Assembly (NCBI GenBank): GCA_030407315.1
Contig: JALQPE010000911.1
Location: 1 to 64,000 of the forward strand
DNA length: 64,000 nt
Source: Asparagopsis taxiformis
Lineage: Eukaryota > Rhodophyta > Florideophyceae > Bonnemaisoniales > Bonnemaisoniaceae
Reading direction: 5' to 3'
Shown: one piece after another, positions 22,462 to 32,982 of the stretch
Layout of the letters: every line of letters starts with the position of its first letter
Numbering within the stretch: position 1 is the first letter of the stretch
Program-made: the position numbers and the translations under genes
The notes under the pieces: model-generated
What the model was told of the DNA's origin: nothing
Databases searched by the model: none
What the model saw: the letters and a program-made list of their open reading frames with translations, nothing else

Positions 22462-23543
22462 TGCCTTTGAAGGCCCGCGAACCCGCGTTCGACCTAGTGG
22501 TCTCCTATCGGTACTACCGACTCAAGAACAAGTCCCTAACGACTGATACCCCAATGGGTAAATCAAGAAGCTTGTACAAGCTAACGGAGAAGATCCGTAA
22601 TTTCAACGCGTCATTCACGCCGTTCGATGGTACGGAACCCATCGATATCCTCCGGTTCCTCGCGGAATTTCAAGATGCATGTGATTCATGCGGAGTCTCG
22701 GAGGGAGAAGCTACCAAACTACTCAAGTATTTCCTGGAAGGAGAACCTCAACGGTTTATCGCCGCTGAGGCGCGAAAGCGCAAGCTTCTCAACCATCTGC
22801 ATCAGCAGATCACTTGGCCTCAAGCCGTTAACGCCCTTCTGGCTCGCTACGCAACGGACAATGTCCTAGCGGACGCATATGACGCAGTAACGCGTATACG
22901 GCAAGGGCCGGATGAAGATGAAGCTGCATACGCAGACAGACTGCAGGACGCTGCTCTCCTGTGTGCAAACGTCTTCTCGGAAAGAGACTTGGTCAACTAC
23001 TACCTCAAGGGCCTACGCCCAGAGGTTAAACACACCGTCAAGGTGACTATAGGCCGCAGTGGCGGAGAAGATTTCCTTGCTGTCCGTAACCTTGCTAAAG
23101 GACTCGGGGACTCTTTAAGAGCTTCGCTACCCGCAAAGCCGAAGGCTTACCCTACCCGGGAAATTGCCGAAAGCAAGCGCAAAGCGTTGCTCGCTACCGT
23201 ACCCGGAGAACCGGCCGTGATACCGCGGGCCCCGCCGCCGACCTTACCTTCCCCTACCGGGAACCCAATGGGCGCGCCAATGCAGGCCCCTACCCTAACG
23301 GGAGAACATCTTAAACTCGCTGAGAGTATGATCCCCGAAGGGGCTGTTACTTGGAGATGCTCTGGCTGTCGCCAACCAGGGCACGTGTTATACACTTGTC
23401 CTTACCTACCACCCTCAGTGGGAACTTACTTCGCCTTTGCGAACTACGCTTACCAGCAAGAACCGGCCCTTCGGGTTCCCCCACAGGGACTCGAACCTCA
23501 AGGCCGAAAGCCTCATGCCTGCTTAAGGCCGCCCATTACGTAG
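22461..23543 (+). CDS. gag: Gypsy Gag, capsid and nucleocapsid
   Basis: Retrotransposon-gag type protein: FNASFTPFDGTEPIDILRFL near residue 50, LLKYFLEGEPQRFI, AYADRLQDAALL and NYYLKGLRPEVK, the standard gypsy capsid layout. Near residue 300 it has a CCHC zinc knuckle, CSGCRQPGHVLYTC (C-x2-C-x4-H-x4-C), which binds RNA during particle assembly. The start is unclear because the open frame begins at a GTG overlapping the upstream stop; an internal ATG at 22554 is possible. It overlaps pol by about 190 bases; pol is in the -1 frame. Confidence 0.88.
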   Translation: MPLKAREPAFDLVVSYRYYRLKNKSLTTDTPMGKSRSLYKLTEKIRNFNASFTPFDGTEPIDILRFLAEFQDACDSCGVSEGEATKLLKYFLEGEPQRFIAAEARKRKLLNHLHQQITWPQAVNALLARYATDNVLADAYDAVTRIRQGPDEDEAAYADRLQDAALLCANVFSERDLVNYYLKGLRPEVKHTVKVTIGRSGGEDFLAVRNLAKGLGDSLRASLPAKPKAYPTREIAESKRKALLATVPGEPAVIPRAPPPTLPSPTGNPMGAPMQAPTLTGEHLKLAESMIPEGAVTWRCSGCRQPGHVLYTCPYLPPSVGTYFAFANYAYQQEPALRVPPQGLEPQGRKPHACLRPPIT

Positions 23544-26500
23544 TAATGGGTTCCATCGGACTCGATCCGTCAATTCTCACGCCTATGCGTATGGTGATGG
23601 ACACCGGGTCCGGACCATCGGTCATCCATGAAAGGAGCTTACCCCACAATTGGGAACAATTCCAAGTCCCTACGGGGAAAGTTCCGCAACTGGCCGATGC
23701 TAACGGCAATCCTCTTCGGATAAAAGGCAAGATAATACTGTCATTACAGTTAGGCCACAAGTCCTTTGAGGAAGAATTCTTCGTCGCGCCTAAGTTGGCC
23801 GTACCCCTCATCTTGGGAACTGGGGCAATGAATACCCACGTAGACGCAATTAGGTGCCGGGCCCAACGAATTGATATTCACGACGGCGGGTCGATAGCTA
23901 TCCTAGTGATGTCGCCTACGCGTAAAACATCCCCCACCCTTTCGTGCTACGTGGATTCTTCGCGACCCTCTAATGGGATTAACTTAGACCGCCAGCCTCA
24001 TGGCATTCGATTGTCACAAAGTGTGAATGTTCCTCCGCGGAGTCAAGTAACAACTACTGTTGTATGCGCCGGTGGCGGCTTGAGTATACCCTCACCGAGA
24101 GATCGGATCCTTCACCGACATCGTGTCTCTATCCCGAATGGGGTTGCGGAAGTCATCTCGCGACAGGAATTCCTGACTATTTTAACTAACTTCGGTACAT
24201 CCGACAAGTACCTCCCTAAAGGGACAATTATAGGCTATGCCCTTCGGGCACCCGAACGGCCAATGCGCCCCATGGCTCTCAGCCGTTCTACCCCTTCCTC
24301 CCAAGAGGCCTCCACTATGGTGACTACTCTCCATCAGGAGCAAGAGGCCGAGGCTACACAACCCTCAAGCTGGAAGCAAGAAGTCTCTCTAGACCACCTT
24401 GGTCAAATCCCGTTAAGGGAACGCATCCTTAGCATGCTATCTCGACACGAGTCTATGTGGGATGGATCCCTAGGGGACATCCGCGCTACGGAACACCGAA
24501 TCGATATTATCGAAGGAAGCAAGCCTAGACGGCAACAACCCTACTGGATAGGACCTGCTCGTCGAGAGATGGCCCGGAAGGAAATCACCAGCATGCTGGA
24601 AAAAGGAGTGATCGAACCATCGACCTCCGAGTGGGCTAGCCCAGTGGTACTTGTTCCGAAGAAGGATGGTAAATTACGCTTTTGCGTCGACTATAGGGGT
24701 CTTAACGACATCACTGTCAATGATGTGTACCCCCTTCCACGAATGGATGATTGTATTGACTCCCTTGGAGATGCTCAAGTATTCACCACATTGGATTGTA
24801 ACTCTGGTTACTGGCAGATCCCTGTTGCACAGGACGACCGTGACAAAACGGCATTCACATCCCATTTGGGGACATATCGTTTCAAACGATTGCCTTTTGG
24901 CTTGAAGAATGCACCGGCAACGTTTCAGCGTGCCATCGACATTATTCTTAGCAGCGTTCGCTGGCAGACCTGTCTGATTTACTTAGACGATGTGATCGTA
25001 TTCTCTCAGGACGATGCCGAACATCTCCACCATGTGGACCAAGTACTCTCCCTCCTACGGGAAGCAGGTGTCACCCTGAAGTTGACAAAGTGTCATTTCT
25101 TCGAAAAGAAGGTTGACTACCTGGGACATGTCGTGATGCCAGGAAAGCTAGCTGTTGCACAGAACGCCACTTCGGCTATCGCTGACGCGATCTTTCCGCA
25201 AACGCCTACGCAAATGCGATCCTTCCTCGGAAGCTGTGGCGTCTTTCGACGATTCATCAAAGGGTATGCCGCAATTGCGCACCCCTTGAACGAAATGCTG
25301 ACCAAAGACAGCCTCCCTAAATTCGAGAAAGAACCTCCTACCGAGGACCAACGACGCGCGTTCAACGCTCTCAAGGAGTTCATGACCAAGCCGCCAATAC
25401 TGGCTCTACCCAAGTTGGGTCAACCCTATACCGTAGACACGGACGCTTCCACATACAAAATAGGATGCGCTCTGCTTCAGCAGCAAGGGGAAGAGAACGA
25501 TCTCAAGCCAATTGGCTATTGGTCGCGGACCTTGACTAAACCTGAAAGAGGTTACTCCCCTACGGAGCGTGAATGTCTAGCCGTTGTATGGGTTGTCACT
25601 ATCCTACGTCCATACTTGGAGCAAACAAAGTTTGTAGTCCGGACGGACCATAACGCGCTGCGTTGGCTAATGAATATTAATGACCCTTCAGGGAGACTCT
25701 GCCGCTGGCGCCTCCGACTTGCGGAATTTGACTATCAAATAGTCTACCGACCCGGTCGGGTTCACCAACTACCAGACGCCTTATCGCGTGTAGAGACTAC
25801 CGGCGAGACGCCCGTCACTATTGACGATGAAATACCAACTCTGTTGGCCACGCACGCACCGCAAGGTGAAACATCCCTGGATGATGACACTGATGTTTGG
25901 TTCTACGACCTTTCTCTAGCAAGAGACCACGCCGAGGAGGCGCCTAATCGCAACGGTACACCCGTCTTAACAACTCATCCGCAAACGGAAAACTATTGCC
26001 CGATAACTCTCCAAGAGTGGCTCGAAGAGCAACGAACGGACGACTTCTGTCAACAGGCCCTGGCCTCGCAGAAGTCTGACTCTCTCTTCTTCGAAGATGA
26101 AGACGGTATCCTTTGTAGGAAGTCCAAATTGGACGGGTCATCCCAGATTGTGGTACCCAAAGCCTTACGACAACGTCTATTGACGATGTGCCACCACGGC
26201 ATATTAGCAGGACATCCTGGTCAGAATCGCATGTACGACACGATGCGCTTATCTTATTACTGGCCTGCAATGGCTGCGGATATAACTGGAACGGTTGAAC
26301 GCTGTTCAGCGTGTGCGAGAAACCGATTACGGTTGCGCAAACATGCGAGTACCCTCCAGCTGTTCCCAGCTACCACACCATTGGACGACGTTGCGATTGA
26401 CCTCCTCGGTCCTATACCTCGTACCAAGAAAGGTATCGTGCACCTACTGGTGATTTCATGTCGCTTCTCCAAGCTCACCCAAGTGGTGCCCCTGCGAAGC

Positions 26501-27400
26501 ATTACGGCTTACCATGTGGCGGTAGCCTTTTGTACACATTGGGTGTTTAAGTATGGTCCCCCACGGACATTACTATCCGATAACGGTCCGCAATTTGCGT
26601 CAAAGTTCTTTCAGGCCGTCTGCCTCCAGTTAGGAACGAAGAACGTCTTCACGACGGCTTACCATCCCCAGACAAATGGGCAAGTCGAACGGTACAACCG
26701 TACTCTATTGAGCATACTACGTAATTACGTTAATGATAACCAGGACGAATGGGATGTCTACGCATCAGCGTTAACCTATGCGTACAACACGCACGTGCAT
26801 CGCACAACGGGTACCACACCCTTCGACCTAATCCTAAGCCGACCTCCACCGCCATATGCGACACACCATTCGGTGAAAAGGAGGGCAACGCCAGACGCGT
26901 TCACGAAGCAAGACTTCTTACGCCGTATTACGGATACCATTGATATGGCAGGCAAACGCCTTCACAGCGCGCAAGCACGCTACAAGCGTAACTTCGACCG
27001 GTCAATCCGGAAGTCTAAACGACTCATCACTACCGATGATTACGTTTATCTGGATAACCCAGAAGTCCGTGAACGGAACAAGCTAACTCCAATAGGTCAA
27101 GGTCCCTATAGGGTTATTCGTGCCGGACGGCGAACGGTTTGCATCGACCGCGATGGTATCACCGAAAAGGTTAGTCTCAATAGAGTTACACTCGCTCCGC
27201 GACCAACCGAGGAACCAACCTTACCACCTAGGCTACATGCCGCTAACGCACAAGCGTCACCATCGGGTGCAGATGCCCTCGCGCCAAATACACAATCACG
27301 CCAACCGACGGGCGACGGCCAACAGAACGCACAAAGCGAATCACTACCGCCAACTCCTAATCAGGAATACCCCTTCAGGGATCAACCATCGTCTCCATGA
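23351..27400 (+). CDS. pol: Gypsy Pol: protease, reverse transcriptase, RNase H, integrase
   Basis: About 1350 codons. Domains in order: aspartic protease with MDTGSGPSV near residue 80; reverse transcriptase with FCVDYRGLNDITVND, LDCNSGYWQIP and the catalytic YLDDVIVF; RNase H with VDTDASTYKIGCAL and RTDHNALRWLM; integrase with the HHCC zinc finger (HHGILAGHPG ... CSACARN) and the D,D,E core (AIDLLGP, LLSDNGPQF, NGQVERYNR); then the GPF/Y-type module ending in VSLNRVTLAP. All catalytic residues are present. The -1 overlap with gag (23351-23543) suggests ribosomal frameshifting. The frame stops at a TGA (27398-27400) but stays open afterwards into the chromodomain. Otherwise intact coding over 4 kb indicates a young element. 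Confidence 0.95.
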   Translation: MEMLWLSPTRARVIHLSLPTTLSGNLLRLCELRLPARTGPSGSPTGTRTSRPKASCLLKAAHYVVMGSIGLDPSILTPMRMVMDTGSGPSVIHERSLPHNWEQFQVPTGKVPQLADANGNPLRIKGKIILSLQLGHKSFEEEFFVAPKLAVPLILGTGAMNTHVDAIRCRAQRIDIHDGGSIAILVMSPTRKTSPTLSCYVDSSRPSNGINLDRQPHGIRLSQSVNVPPRSQVTTTVVCAGGGLSIPSPRDRILHRHRVSIPNGVAEVISRQEFLTILTNFGTSDKYLPKGTIIGYALRAPERPMRPMALSRSTPSSQEASTMVTTLHQEQEAEATQPSSWKQEVSLDHLGQIPLRERILSMLSRHESMWDGSLGDIRATEHRIDIIEGSKPRRQQPYWIGPARREMARKEITSMLEKGVIEPSTSEWASPVVLVPKKDGKLRFCVDYRGLNDITVNDVYPLPRMDDCIDSLGDAQVFTTLDCNSGYWQIPVAQDDRDKTAFTSHLGTYRFKRLPFGLKNAPATFQRAIDIILSSVRWQTCLIYLDDVIVFSQDDAEHLHHVDQVLSLLREAGVTLKLTKCHFFEKKVDYLGHVVMPGKLAVAQNATSAIADAIFPQTPTQMRSFLGSCGVFRRFIKGYAAIAHPLNEMLTKDSLPKFEKEPPTEDQRRAFNALKEFMTKPPILALPKLGQPYTVDTDASTYKIGCALLQQQGEENDLKPIGYWSRTLTKPERGYSPTERECLAVVWVVTILRPYLEQTKFVVRTDHNALRWLMNINDPSGRLCRWRLRLAEFDYQIVYRPGRVHQLPDALSRVETTGETPVTIDDEIPTLLATHAPQGETSLDDDTDVWFYDLSLARDHAEEAPNRNGTPVLTTHPQTENYCPITLQEWLEEQRTDDFCQQALASQKSDSLFFEDEDGILCRKSKLDGSSQIVVPKALRQRLLTMCHHGILAGHPGQNRMYDTMRLSYYWPAMAADITGTVERCSACARNRLRLRKHASTLQLFPATTPLDDVAIDLLGPIPRTKKGIVHLLVISCRFSKLTQVVPLRSITAYHVAVAFCTHWVFKYGPPRTLLSDNGPQFASKFFQAVCLQLGTKNVFTTAYHPQTNGQVERYNRTLLSILRNYVNDNQDEWDVYASALTYAYNTHVHRTTGTTPFDLILSRPPPPYATHHSVKRRATPDAFTKQDFLRRITDTIDMAGKRLHSAQARYKRNFDRSIRKSKRLITTDDYVYLDNPEVRERNKLTPIGQGPYRVIRAGRRTVCIDRDGITEKVSLNRVTLAPRPTEEPTLPPRLHAANAQASPSGADALAPNTQSRQPTGDGQQNAQSESLPPTPNQEYPFRDQPSSP

Positions 27401-28399
27401 CAACCCACAATTAGGATAACACCTGAAAGTAGTGGTTTGGGACAAAACACCCTTCAGGAGGGGGCCCCCGACGCTATGCGCGTAAGCAACAATTTTGCAA
27501 CTCCCTCTCGGGATGAACCTTGTAGTCTTTCACCCTTCGGTAACTCCCCCACAATTGGGAACGACGCACACGACCCAAGTCGTTCACCCATTCAGCCGGT
27601 AACTACCAACCGCAATAGCACCCAATTGCGAAGAAGTCAACAAAGACGCCATGACAACTCTGCCGATGCAGACCAAGACCAAAACGTCAACCCAGACCGG
27701 GCTCTTACATCGCACAAGCGAACGTTACGACAAGACACGACAAATGTCGACGCTGCTGAAGCCGCCCGAAGACGTTCAAACCGCACAATTGCGACAAGAG
27801 GACAACCATCCAGGTCACGCGTACAGACGCCGAGTTCTCCACAACGAGATGTGAACCCTCCATCGGGAGCCGAACTTCGCATAGCGAACCAAGCAAGTCA
27901 AGCACCCGCCCATTTGGCAAAACCCAAACCGGGTCGACGCACTCGCTCAAACGCGAAGAAGAAGATAGCCACGGCAAACCCCGTAAGGTCTTTGGAAACC
28001 ACCCCCAATGGGGAACAAAAGACAGCGCCACAGGGCACGCAGCCGAACTCGGAACGAGTAGCCCTCCCTGAAGGGACGAAGGAAACCCCAGAGGGAAGTA
28101 GCGACGCCGAACGCGCAACCTCAGAAGAGGAATATCCCATCGATGATCTCCTCGATTACGTCACTGACGACGATGGGGAACAATGGTTCCTTGTGAAATG
28201 GTATGGCTACCGAAAGCCGACATGGACGCAACGTGCGAACGTCCCCCCTGAATGGGCATCAAGGTACTTCCGTCGAAGACAACACCGCGAAGGTGACCGG
28301 CAACCACGCCGAGCGCGCACGCGCAAACCCAAGAGAGGGAAGAAGTTGCGTAGCGTAACCCACAGGGATAAGAACCTAACAAGGAACCCACTGGGTTAA
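27401..28399 (+). CDS. Gypsy integrase C-terminal tail with chromodomain
   Basis: In the same frame as pol, separated only by TGA 27398-27400. About 230 residues are Asn/Gln/Arg-rich and disordered. A chromodomain follows: EEYPIDDLLDYVTDDDGEQW, FLVKWYGY and the aromatic W in TWTQRANV. Chromodomains at the integrase C-terminus define chromoviruses and steer integration to marked chromatin. The tail ends in a basic Lys/Arg-rich stretch. The TGA may be a nonsense mutation or a readthrough point; without it pol would be about 1680 residues. Confidence 0.85.
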   Translation, partial: QPTIRITPESSGLGQNTLQEGAPDAMRVSNNFATPSRDEPCSLSPFGNSPTIGNDAHDPSRSPIQPVTTNRNSTQLRRSQQRRHDNSADADQDQNVNPDRALTSHKRTLRQDTTNVDAAEAARRRSNRTIATRGQPSRSRVQTPSSPQRDVNPPSGAELRIANQASQAPAHLAKPKPGRRTRSNAKKKIATANPVRSLETTPNGEQKTAPQGTQPNSERVALPEGTKETPEGSSDAERATSEEEYPIDDLLDYVTDDDGEQWFLVKWYGYRKPTWTQRANVPPEWASRYFRRRQHREGDRQPRRARTRKPKRGKKLRSVTHRDKNLTRNPLG

Positions 28400-28659
28400 G
28401 CTACCAAACCTCGGAGGGTCAAGCCAAAAAGGGCGCACTTTATCACCGCCAACCGGAGCCATTGTGGAAATTAAGATTTTCAGGAAATGAAAAAATTGGC
28501 AAAAAAGGGTTTCAACAAACAAATCCGCACGTCAGCGTGATGATGCATCTTTAATGTACCTCAGAGGTGCCTCAGGACTACCTGATGAACAATGGCGCAA
28601 CGCAAAAGCGTGTTCAAACTACCGTTAGAGGTTATTCTCCCAAAGGCAATTGCCAGTCC

Positions 28660-29442
28660 TTAGCGACGATAATGGCTAGAAGGCCGAGGCCGATGAGAGG
28701 CAGACGGTGCCGTAGGGGCGGGAGCGCGTACATTCGTCGAAGGACGAAGATGGCGGGGTGCAACCCTCGCGAAGGTAGGATTACGACGCAAGCCGCGTTG
28801 CGGAACTACACTAGTACCCCGACGACGGGCAGGCACAGGGCCATGCGAAGATGCAACCGCAGACGCGGATAACCCAACTGCGGGGATGGACGCTGGAGGC
28901 GGAGAAACATCTGGCGATTCAGGTGACCCTAGCCGGGCATCAAGACGCGCAAGTAAAGGATTACTAGCATCCGCAGCACCCACGGGGGAATGAAGACGAG
29001 TACGCACGTTGCGTTCGGGAAGACCCTCATCGGGAGACATAGCGCGACGACGCGAGTAACCAGGCTGAGCTGCCTCCTCGCCACCCTCTTCGGGAATAAC
29101 TGCCTGCTGCAGTAGACGTCGGGCGTCCTCCAACTCACCTTCTAATTCCCCAATCTGGGTTCGCAATTCTGCTGCTTCCAGGCGTGCGGCCTCAACCTCC
29201 CTATCCGCTGTGCGGCGACGCTCTCGGGCGATGTTACGCTGTTCGCGTCCTTGCTTATAGCGAGCAGCTAACGTGATGCACGACAGTGCAAGTCCATCCA
29301 ACGCGGATCTTACGATGTAACGCCCATTGGCAGAGGCAAAAATGGAAGCCACCGTACCATCCCCGAGATCATCGGCCAACCGCCGCACATGCGGAATCGA
29401 CAGCAACTCGCGACTCGACAATTCCCCACGTAGGATATCCAC
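28660..29442 (-). CDS. Antisense ORF of the gypsy element: coiled-coil, Pro/Ser-rich protein
   Basis: Opposite strand to gag-pol, between the chromodomain and the 3' LTR. ATG at 29442, 260 codons. Residues ~60-115 form a strong coiled coil (REQRNIARERRRTADREVEA, then LEAAELRTQIGELEGELEDA). The C-terminal half is disordered and rich in Pro, Ser and Arg. No family recognised. Plant gypsy elements such as Ogre/Grande/RIRE2 relatives are known to carry antisense ORFs at this position. The long open frame with a low-complexity tail could also be partly chance in GC-rich DNA. Confidence 0.5.
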   Translation of the reverse strand: MDILRGELSSRELLSIPHVRRLADDLGDGTVASIFASANGRYIVRSALDGLALSCITLAARYKQGREQRNIARERRRTADREVEAARLEAAELRTQIGELEGELEDARRLLQQAVIPEEGGEEAAQPGYSRRRAMSPDEGLPERNVRTRLHSPVGAADASNPLLARLDARLGSPESPDVSPPPASIPAVGLSASAVASSHGPVPARRRGTSVVPQRGLRRNPTFARVAPRHLRPSTNVRAPAPTAPSASHRPRPSSHYRR

Positions 29443-29462
29443 AGCTGGAGGCTGACGCGTGA

Positions 29463-30485
29463 CTACATCATCACCGTTCCCGGATGGCCAGAGCCTTGGT
29501 CGGATGTTAGAAGCGCCTCCATGGCAGGACCCACTTGGGATGAAGGGGCAGCTGTAGGCTGAGGGTTTGGCGCGGTAGGCGCGACGGTCATCGGGACCTG
29601 ACTTTCGTACAAGTCATCAGCACCACTGGGTGGTAAGGAAGCAACAGGAGCGAAGCTCCGTCCTGCGTAAGGCGAACGCCCAGCTGGGCCTCCCGCCTCG
29701 GCGGCAGTCCACCACGGACGCGGCACAAATGCCTCGCCAACAGGCTGATATTTGTAAGAGTCGGGGTGACCGTCGGAATACCTGTCAGGCTCCACGCCGT
29801 AATACCCATCTTCGGTGAACTCACCATCTCTGCGATAAGGCGGCAGCTCGGCGACTGTACCATCTCGATGGTTTAACACGTTAATACGTAACGCCCTCAC
29901 CGGCAAGTCAACGGTCCTGTAGATAACGACCTTCTCCGGTGCCACTCCCGTGATGTTGGTACTGACCAATTCCTGCGGATAATCATCACCCCCAAGGGCC
30001 ACCTTCAGCAACCGACGCACTACCGAACCAGGTAACTCCCGACTATAGGGGACCACGTCCGACACCGGAACCTTCGGGATATCGTACCAAGTACTGCTCA
30101 CCCTATTGAGGAGTTCCTCCGCCATCACCGGCACAAAGCCCCGCGTCTCGGCGGTACGAGCCAACTCGATCCCTATAAGGATATCCCTCTCCAGCTCGAG
30201 GTACGATCGGAACCTGTCCATCCGCCATTCGGGCGCGTCGCGAAGAGCGGAATTGTGGAAGTACACCAGCGACGGAGGGTCGGCAACGGGCAAACACATC
30301 GGTGGAGATGACTGGCCTTCCCAAGTGGGATCATCCCATAGCGGGTCCAAAGCTTCCCTAGCTACCTTCATGGGTCTAGTAGCCGGCTCAGCAGAGCTAC
30401 CATGACGGTGCGCGAACACGCGATAATCATTCGCCGTCACCTCACGCCCCATCCTTCGGGAAGTAACCCTAGCGTGCAAACGCAT
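29463..30485 (-). CDS. Antisense ORF of the gypsy element: protein of unknown function
   Basis: ATG at 30485 in frame with the upstream pieces 31448-31098 and 30902-30654. 340 codons. Residues ~1-230 look globular (WRMDRFRSYLELERDILIGI, GFVPVMAEELLNRVSSTWYD, VVIYRTVDLPVRALRINV); the rest is disordered (Pro, Ser, Gly). It ends 20 bases before the next antisense ORF. Not recognised. A Gag-like role is conceivable given the globular-plus-disordered layout, but no zinc knuckle is seen. Confidence 0.5.
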   Translation of the reverse strand: MRLHARVTSRRMGREVTANDYRVFAHRHGSSAEPATRPMKVAREALDPLWDDPTWEGQSSPPMCLPVADPPSLVYFHNSALRDAPEWRMDRFRSYLELERDILIGIELARTAETRGFVPVMAEELLNRVSSTWYDIPKVPVSDVVPYSRELPGSVVRRLLKVALGGDDYPQELVSTNITGVAPEKVVIYRTVDLPVRALRINVLNHRDGTVAELPPYRRDGEFTEDGYYGVEPDRYSDGHPDSYKYQPVGEAFVPRPWWTAAEAGGPAGRSPYAGRSFAPVASLPPSGADDLYESQVPMTVAPTAPNPQPTAAPSSQVGPAMEALLTSDQGSGHPGTVMM

Positions 30486-30653
30486 ATGATGCTCATAGCT
30501 ACCCGTATCGGGACGTGGAGGTTACGCAAACCAGCGTGACCGAACCATCGGTAGATCCGCTACGGAGCCTTGGTATGATCCCTCTTGAACAAGCGACGAT
30601 TCCTACGTTCGACGTAAAGCGCATCTCCGGGATGAAGCAGGAAATTCCTGTCG

Positions 30654-31448
30654 CTACATAGCGTATGGGGAACACGGAAGTGACGCATCGGGCGACTCGA
30701 GGGAGACGGGCGTAAGCCGACCAACATTCGTTTTGAACCTGATGGTTTGACCCCGGAGGGAGCTCATGAGAAGCATGTCGCGACGTAACTCGCTTCTCGG
30801 GCGATCCGTAAAGTCCCTACGAGGGAGTCGCGCAAACGGATAGTGTTCCCAAGGAGCGGCGAGCTCACGCCTGAAAGGCAAGGTTTGCGTGTCGAATACC
30901 ACCAGTTCATCAGCATTGGCTGGGTAGAATTCTCCTATGGAGCGCCAATTGGCAGTCGGCTTAGGTGCCCGAGGAGGAGTGTCGTGTGACGTAACAGCTG
31001 TTGCTGGGGCAGACGCAACCGCGTAAGGATCAACTAGGGCGGTGCCCGACGGTCTTTCGCCTACGGAGGCATCGGCGGCAGCCGCACCAGACCCACTTCA
31101 GGTAACTCTGCCAGTAGAGGCGTATGGGTCTATGACCTTCTCGACAGGTTGAGCATTAGCCTTTTCGGCTGCTGCCTTCTCGGCTTCTGCTCGAGCAGCC
31201 TCGCGGCGCAACTCTTCTTCTCTACGCTTTCGAGCGTCCGCCAGTATCTGCTGGTTGCGGCGACCATAGTCCTCATAGGGATTCGCTGAAGCGTCACGAC
31301 CAGAAGAGGTACGAGCCGCAGGGGCGGAAGGACGAGAAGTAATCGGACGCGAACTTGGCGAAGGCCTGACGTTCGGTTGCCTTGTTGGCCTGGGCGTAGC
31401 GCCTCCCTCGGCGACAACTTCTATCACCTCCTCGGTGTTGGCCGGCAT
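30654..31448 (-). CDS. Antisense ORF pieces of the gypsy element (31448-31098 and 30902-30654)
   Basis: The first piece starts at the ATG at 31448 and has a charged helix rich in Glu/Ala/Arg/Lys (RKREEELRREAARAEAEKAA), a likely coiled coil. The second piece (30902-30654) is in the same frame after a stop at 31098 and contains LPRRDFTDRPRSELRRDML. Either one protein broken by stops or exons of a gene whose splice sites I cannot fix. Confidence 0.4.
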
Positions 31449-31604
31449 AGCTCCCTTGGGGACGGGCCGGCGGCCTTCGATGACTCACCTTCGCGTGACG
31501 GCGGATTAACCGATGACGGTTTTACACTAGCCACTGGGGTGGAAGGCTTCGGGGAAGCAGGCGATTCAGCTGGAACAGAGTCGCGCTCTTGTGCGCTTGC
31601 CCTG
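31438..31604 (-). CDS. Antisense ORF of the gypsy element, part 2 (part 1 at 54149-54473)
   Basis: When element B and copia are removed with one copy of each target duplication, the frame from ATG 54473 runs without a stop through both junctions and about 50 more codons of Pro/Ser-rich sequence to a TGA near 31440. A donor-like AAG|GTGAGT lies near 31485, so splicing into the ORF starting at 31448 is possible. The restored frame is independent support for both insertions. Confidence 0.5.
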
Positions 31605-31990
31605 CACTACGGTGTTGGGAATGGAAAAAGACAGTAAATTTACTGTCTGAGACAGTAAAAATTACTGTCTGGCCAAGACAGTGCGCGGAGACAGTAAAAT
31701 TTACTGTCTGGAAATTTCAGAATACTGCTGCAGCAATAAACTGGCACGAAATCTGGACAGTACCAAAAACAGTAAAATTTACTGTCCAGAACAGTAAATT
31801 TTACTGTCCGGAAGTGTTGCCGCCAGACAGTATGTGCAGACAGTACATTTTACTGTCTGAGGCAGTGCATTGTATTGTATTACTGCACTGTCTGGGGAAA
31901 TCTGTAGACAGAAGTGTAGATAGCAAATTGTATTGTCTGCGGGTAGTACCGTGCATTGGTTCACAACACTGTCTGGTGGAGTGGACTTGA
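31605..31990. repeat. Left terminal region of element B with ACTGTC/GACAGT repeats
   Basis: After the 13-bp terminal repeat come closely spaced inverted units such as GACAGTAAATTTACTGTC (31630-31647), GACAGTAAAAATTACTGTC and GACAGTAAAATTTACTGTC, continuing to about 31975. The hexamer is the one used in the right-end 35-bp array, which supports a shared transposase-binding function. Confidence 0.85.
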
Positions 31991-32982
31991 GAGGAAATAA
32001 GGGGCATAGTGTTAATGTGAAGATAAATATTGGAATGGTGTGTAGTATACGACTATAGTAATTGTGCGGGAGCTTTACTGATAGTTGGATGCAGGGAAGT
32101 TAGTACGAGGGAGTATAAGTTCTAGAGGAGAGCAGATAGACCGCACTCAGATGGGAACGATGATTTGTGTCACACATTCACACGATAGGATCAACTTTCC
32201 AACATTTTGAATGAATCACTGCCGCTGCACGTTGTCAGTTCCAGCCACAGTTTGAGGCTTAGATTAATTTAGGGGAGTTTATGTATTAGTTCTATCGATT
32301 GTAAAGACTTCAATGAGAATAAAGACAATAAATACCTTGCATAAGTACTACACTGTGCTGCTTTCGTAGATGCCCAGAGAAACGGTTCATTGACCGTTGA
32401 TATGTTTACAAATGACACAATTCCACTTTCGAACGTCAGCAGCTCGTCTTGAGGACACTTCTCTCCCCGCGCTGCGTGTTATACATATACACGGCTGCCA
32501 AAGAATGTGAAGGAATTGTACTCAATATCACAATGCGTAACAGACTATGGAATGGTGTTCTGAACAGCGAGGCTTACCTGCTGTATTACGAGCGAGTCCA
32601 ACACTAAAGTTTAAACAGTCTCTATCAATTCACTTTTGTTATAACAAGTTAGCTATAGCTAACTTGGTTGACAGTTTCCATAGGCTTTATTATATTTTGG
32701 TTTGGCTTGGAACAAAATAGTTAGAATTGCAGGTCATTTAGCTTGTTATCAGGCTCTACCCGGCTTTCGTTGTAATTGCGATGGTACGCGTCCCTTCTAC
32801 TGCGCTAAGAACCATTGGAGAGGCCAGGGGACGGCTCCGACCGCGACTGCAGAATTTCAAACGACTCAGCTGTAACTACAATATTGGTCCTTGTTTCACC
32901 ATCGGCACTAGTCCATGAATTGATACCAATTCCGCCTGAAATACCAACTCGGAGCCCCTTCTTCGCTGTCGACGCAGCTCTG
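31991..32982. other. Non-coding interior of element B
   Basis: AT-rich sequence without supportable ORFs. A near-palindrome around AGTTAGCTATAGCTAACT (32647-32664) is the only structure I noticed. Confidence 0.4.
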
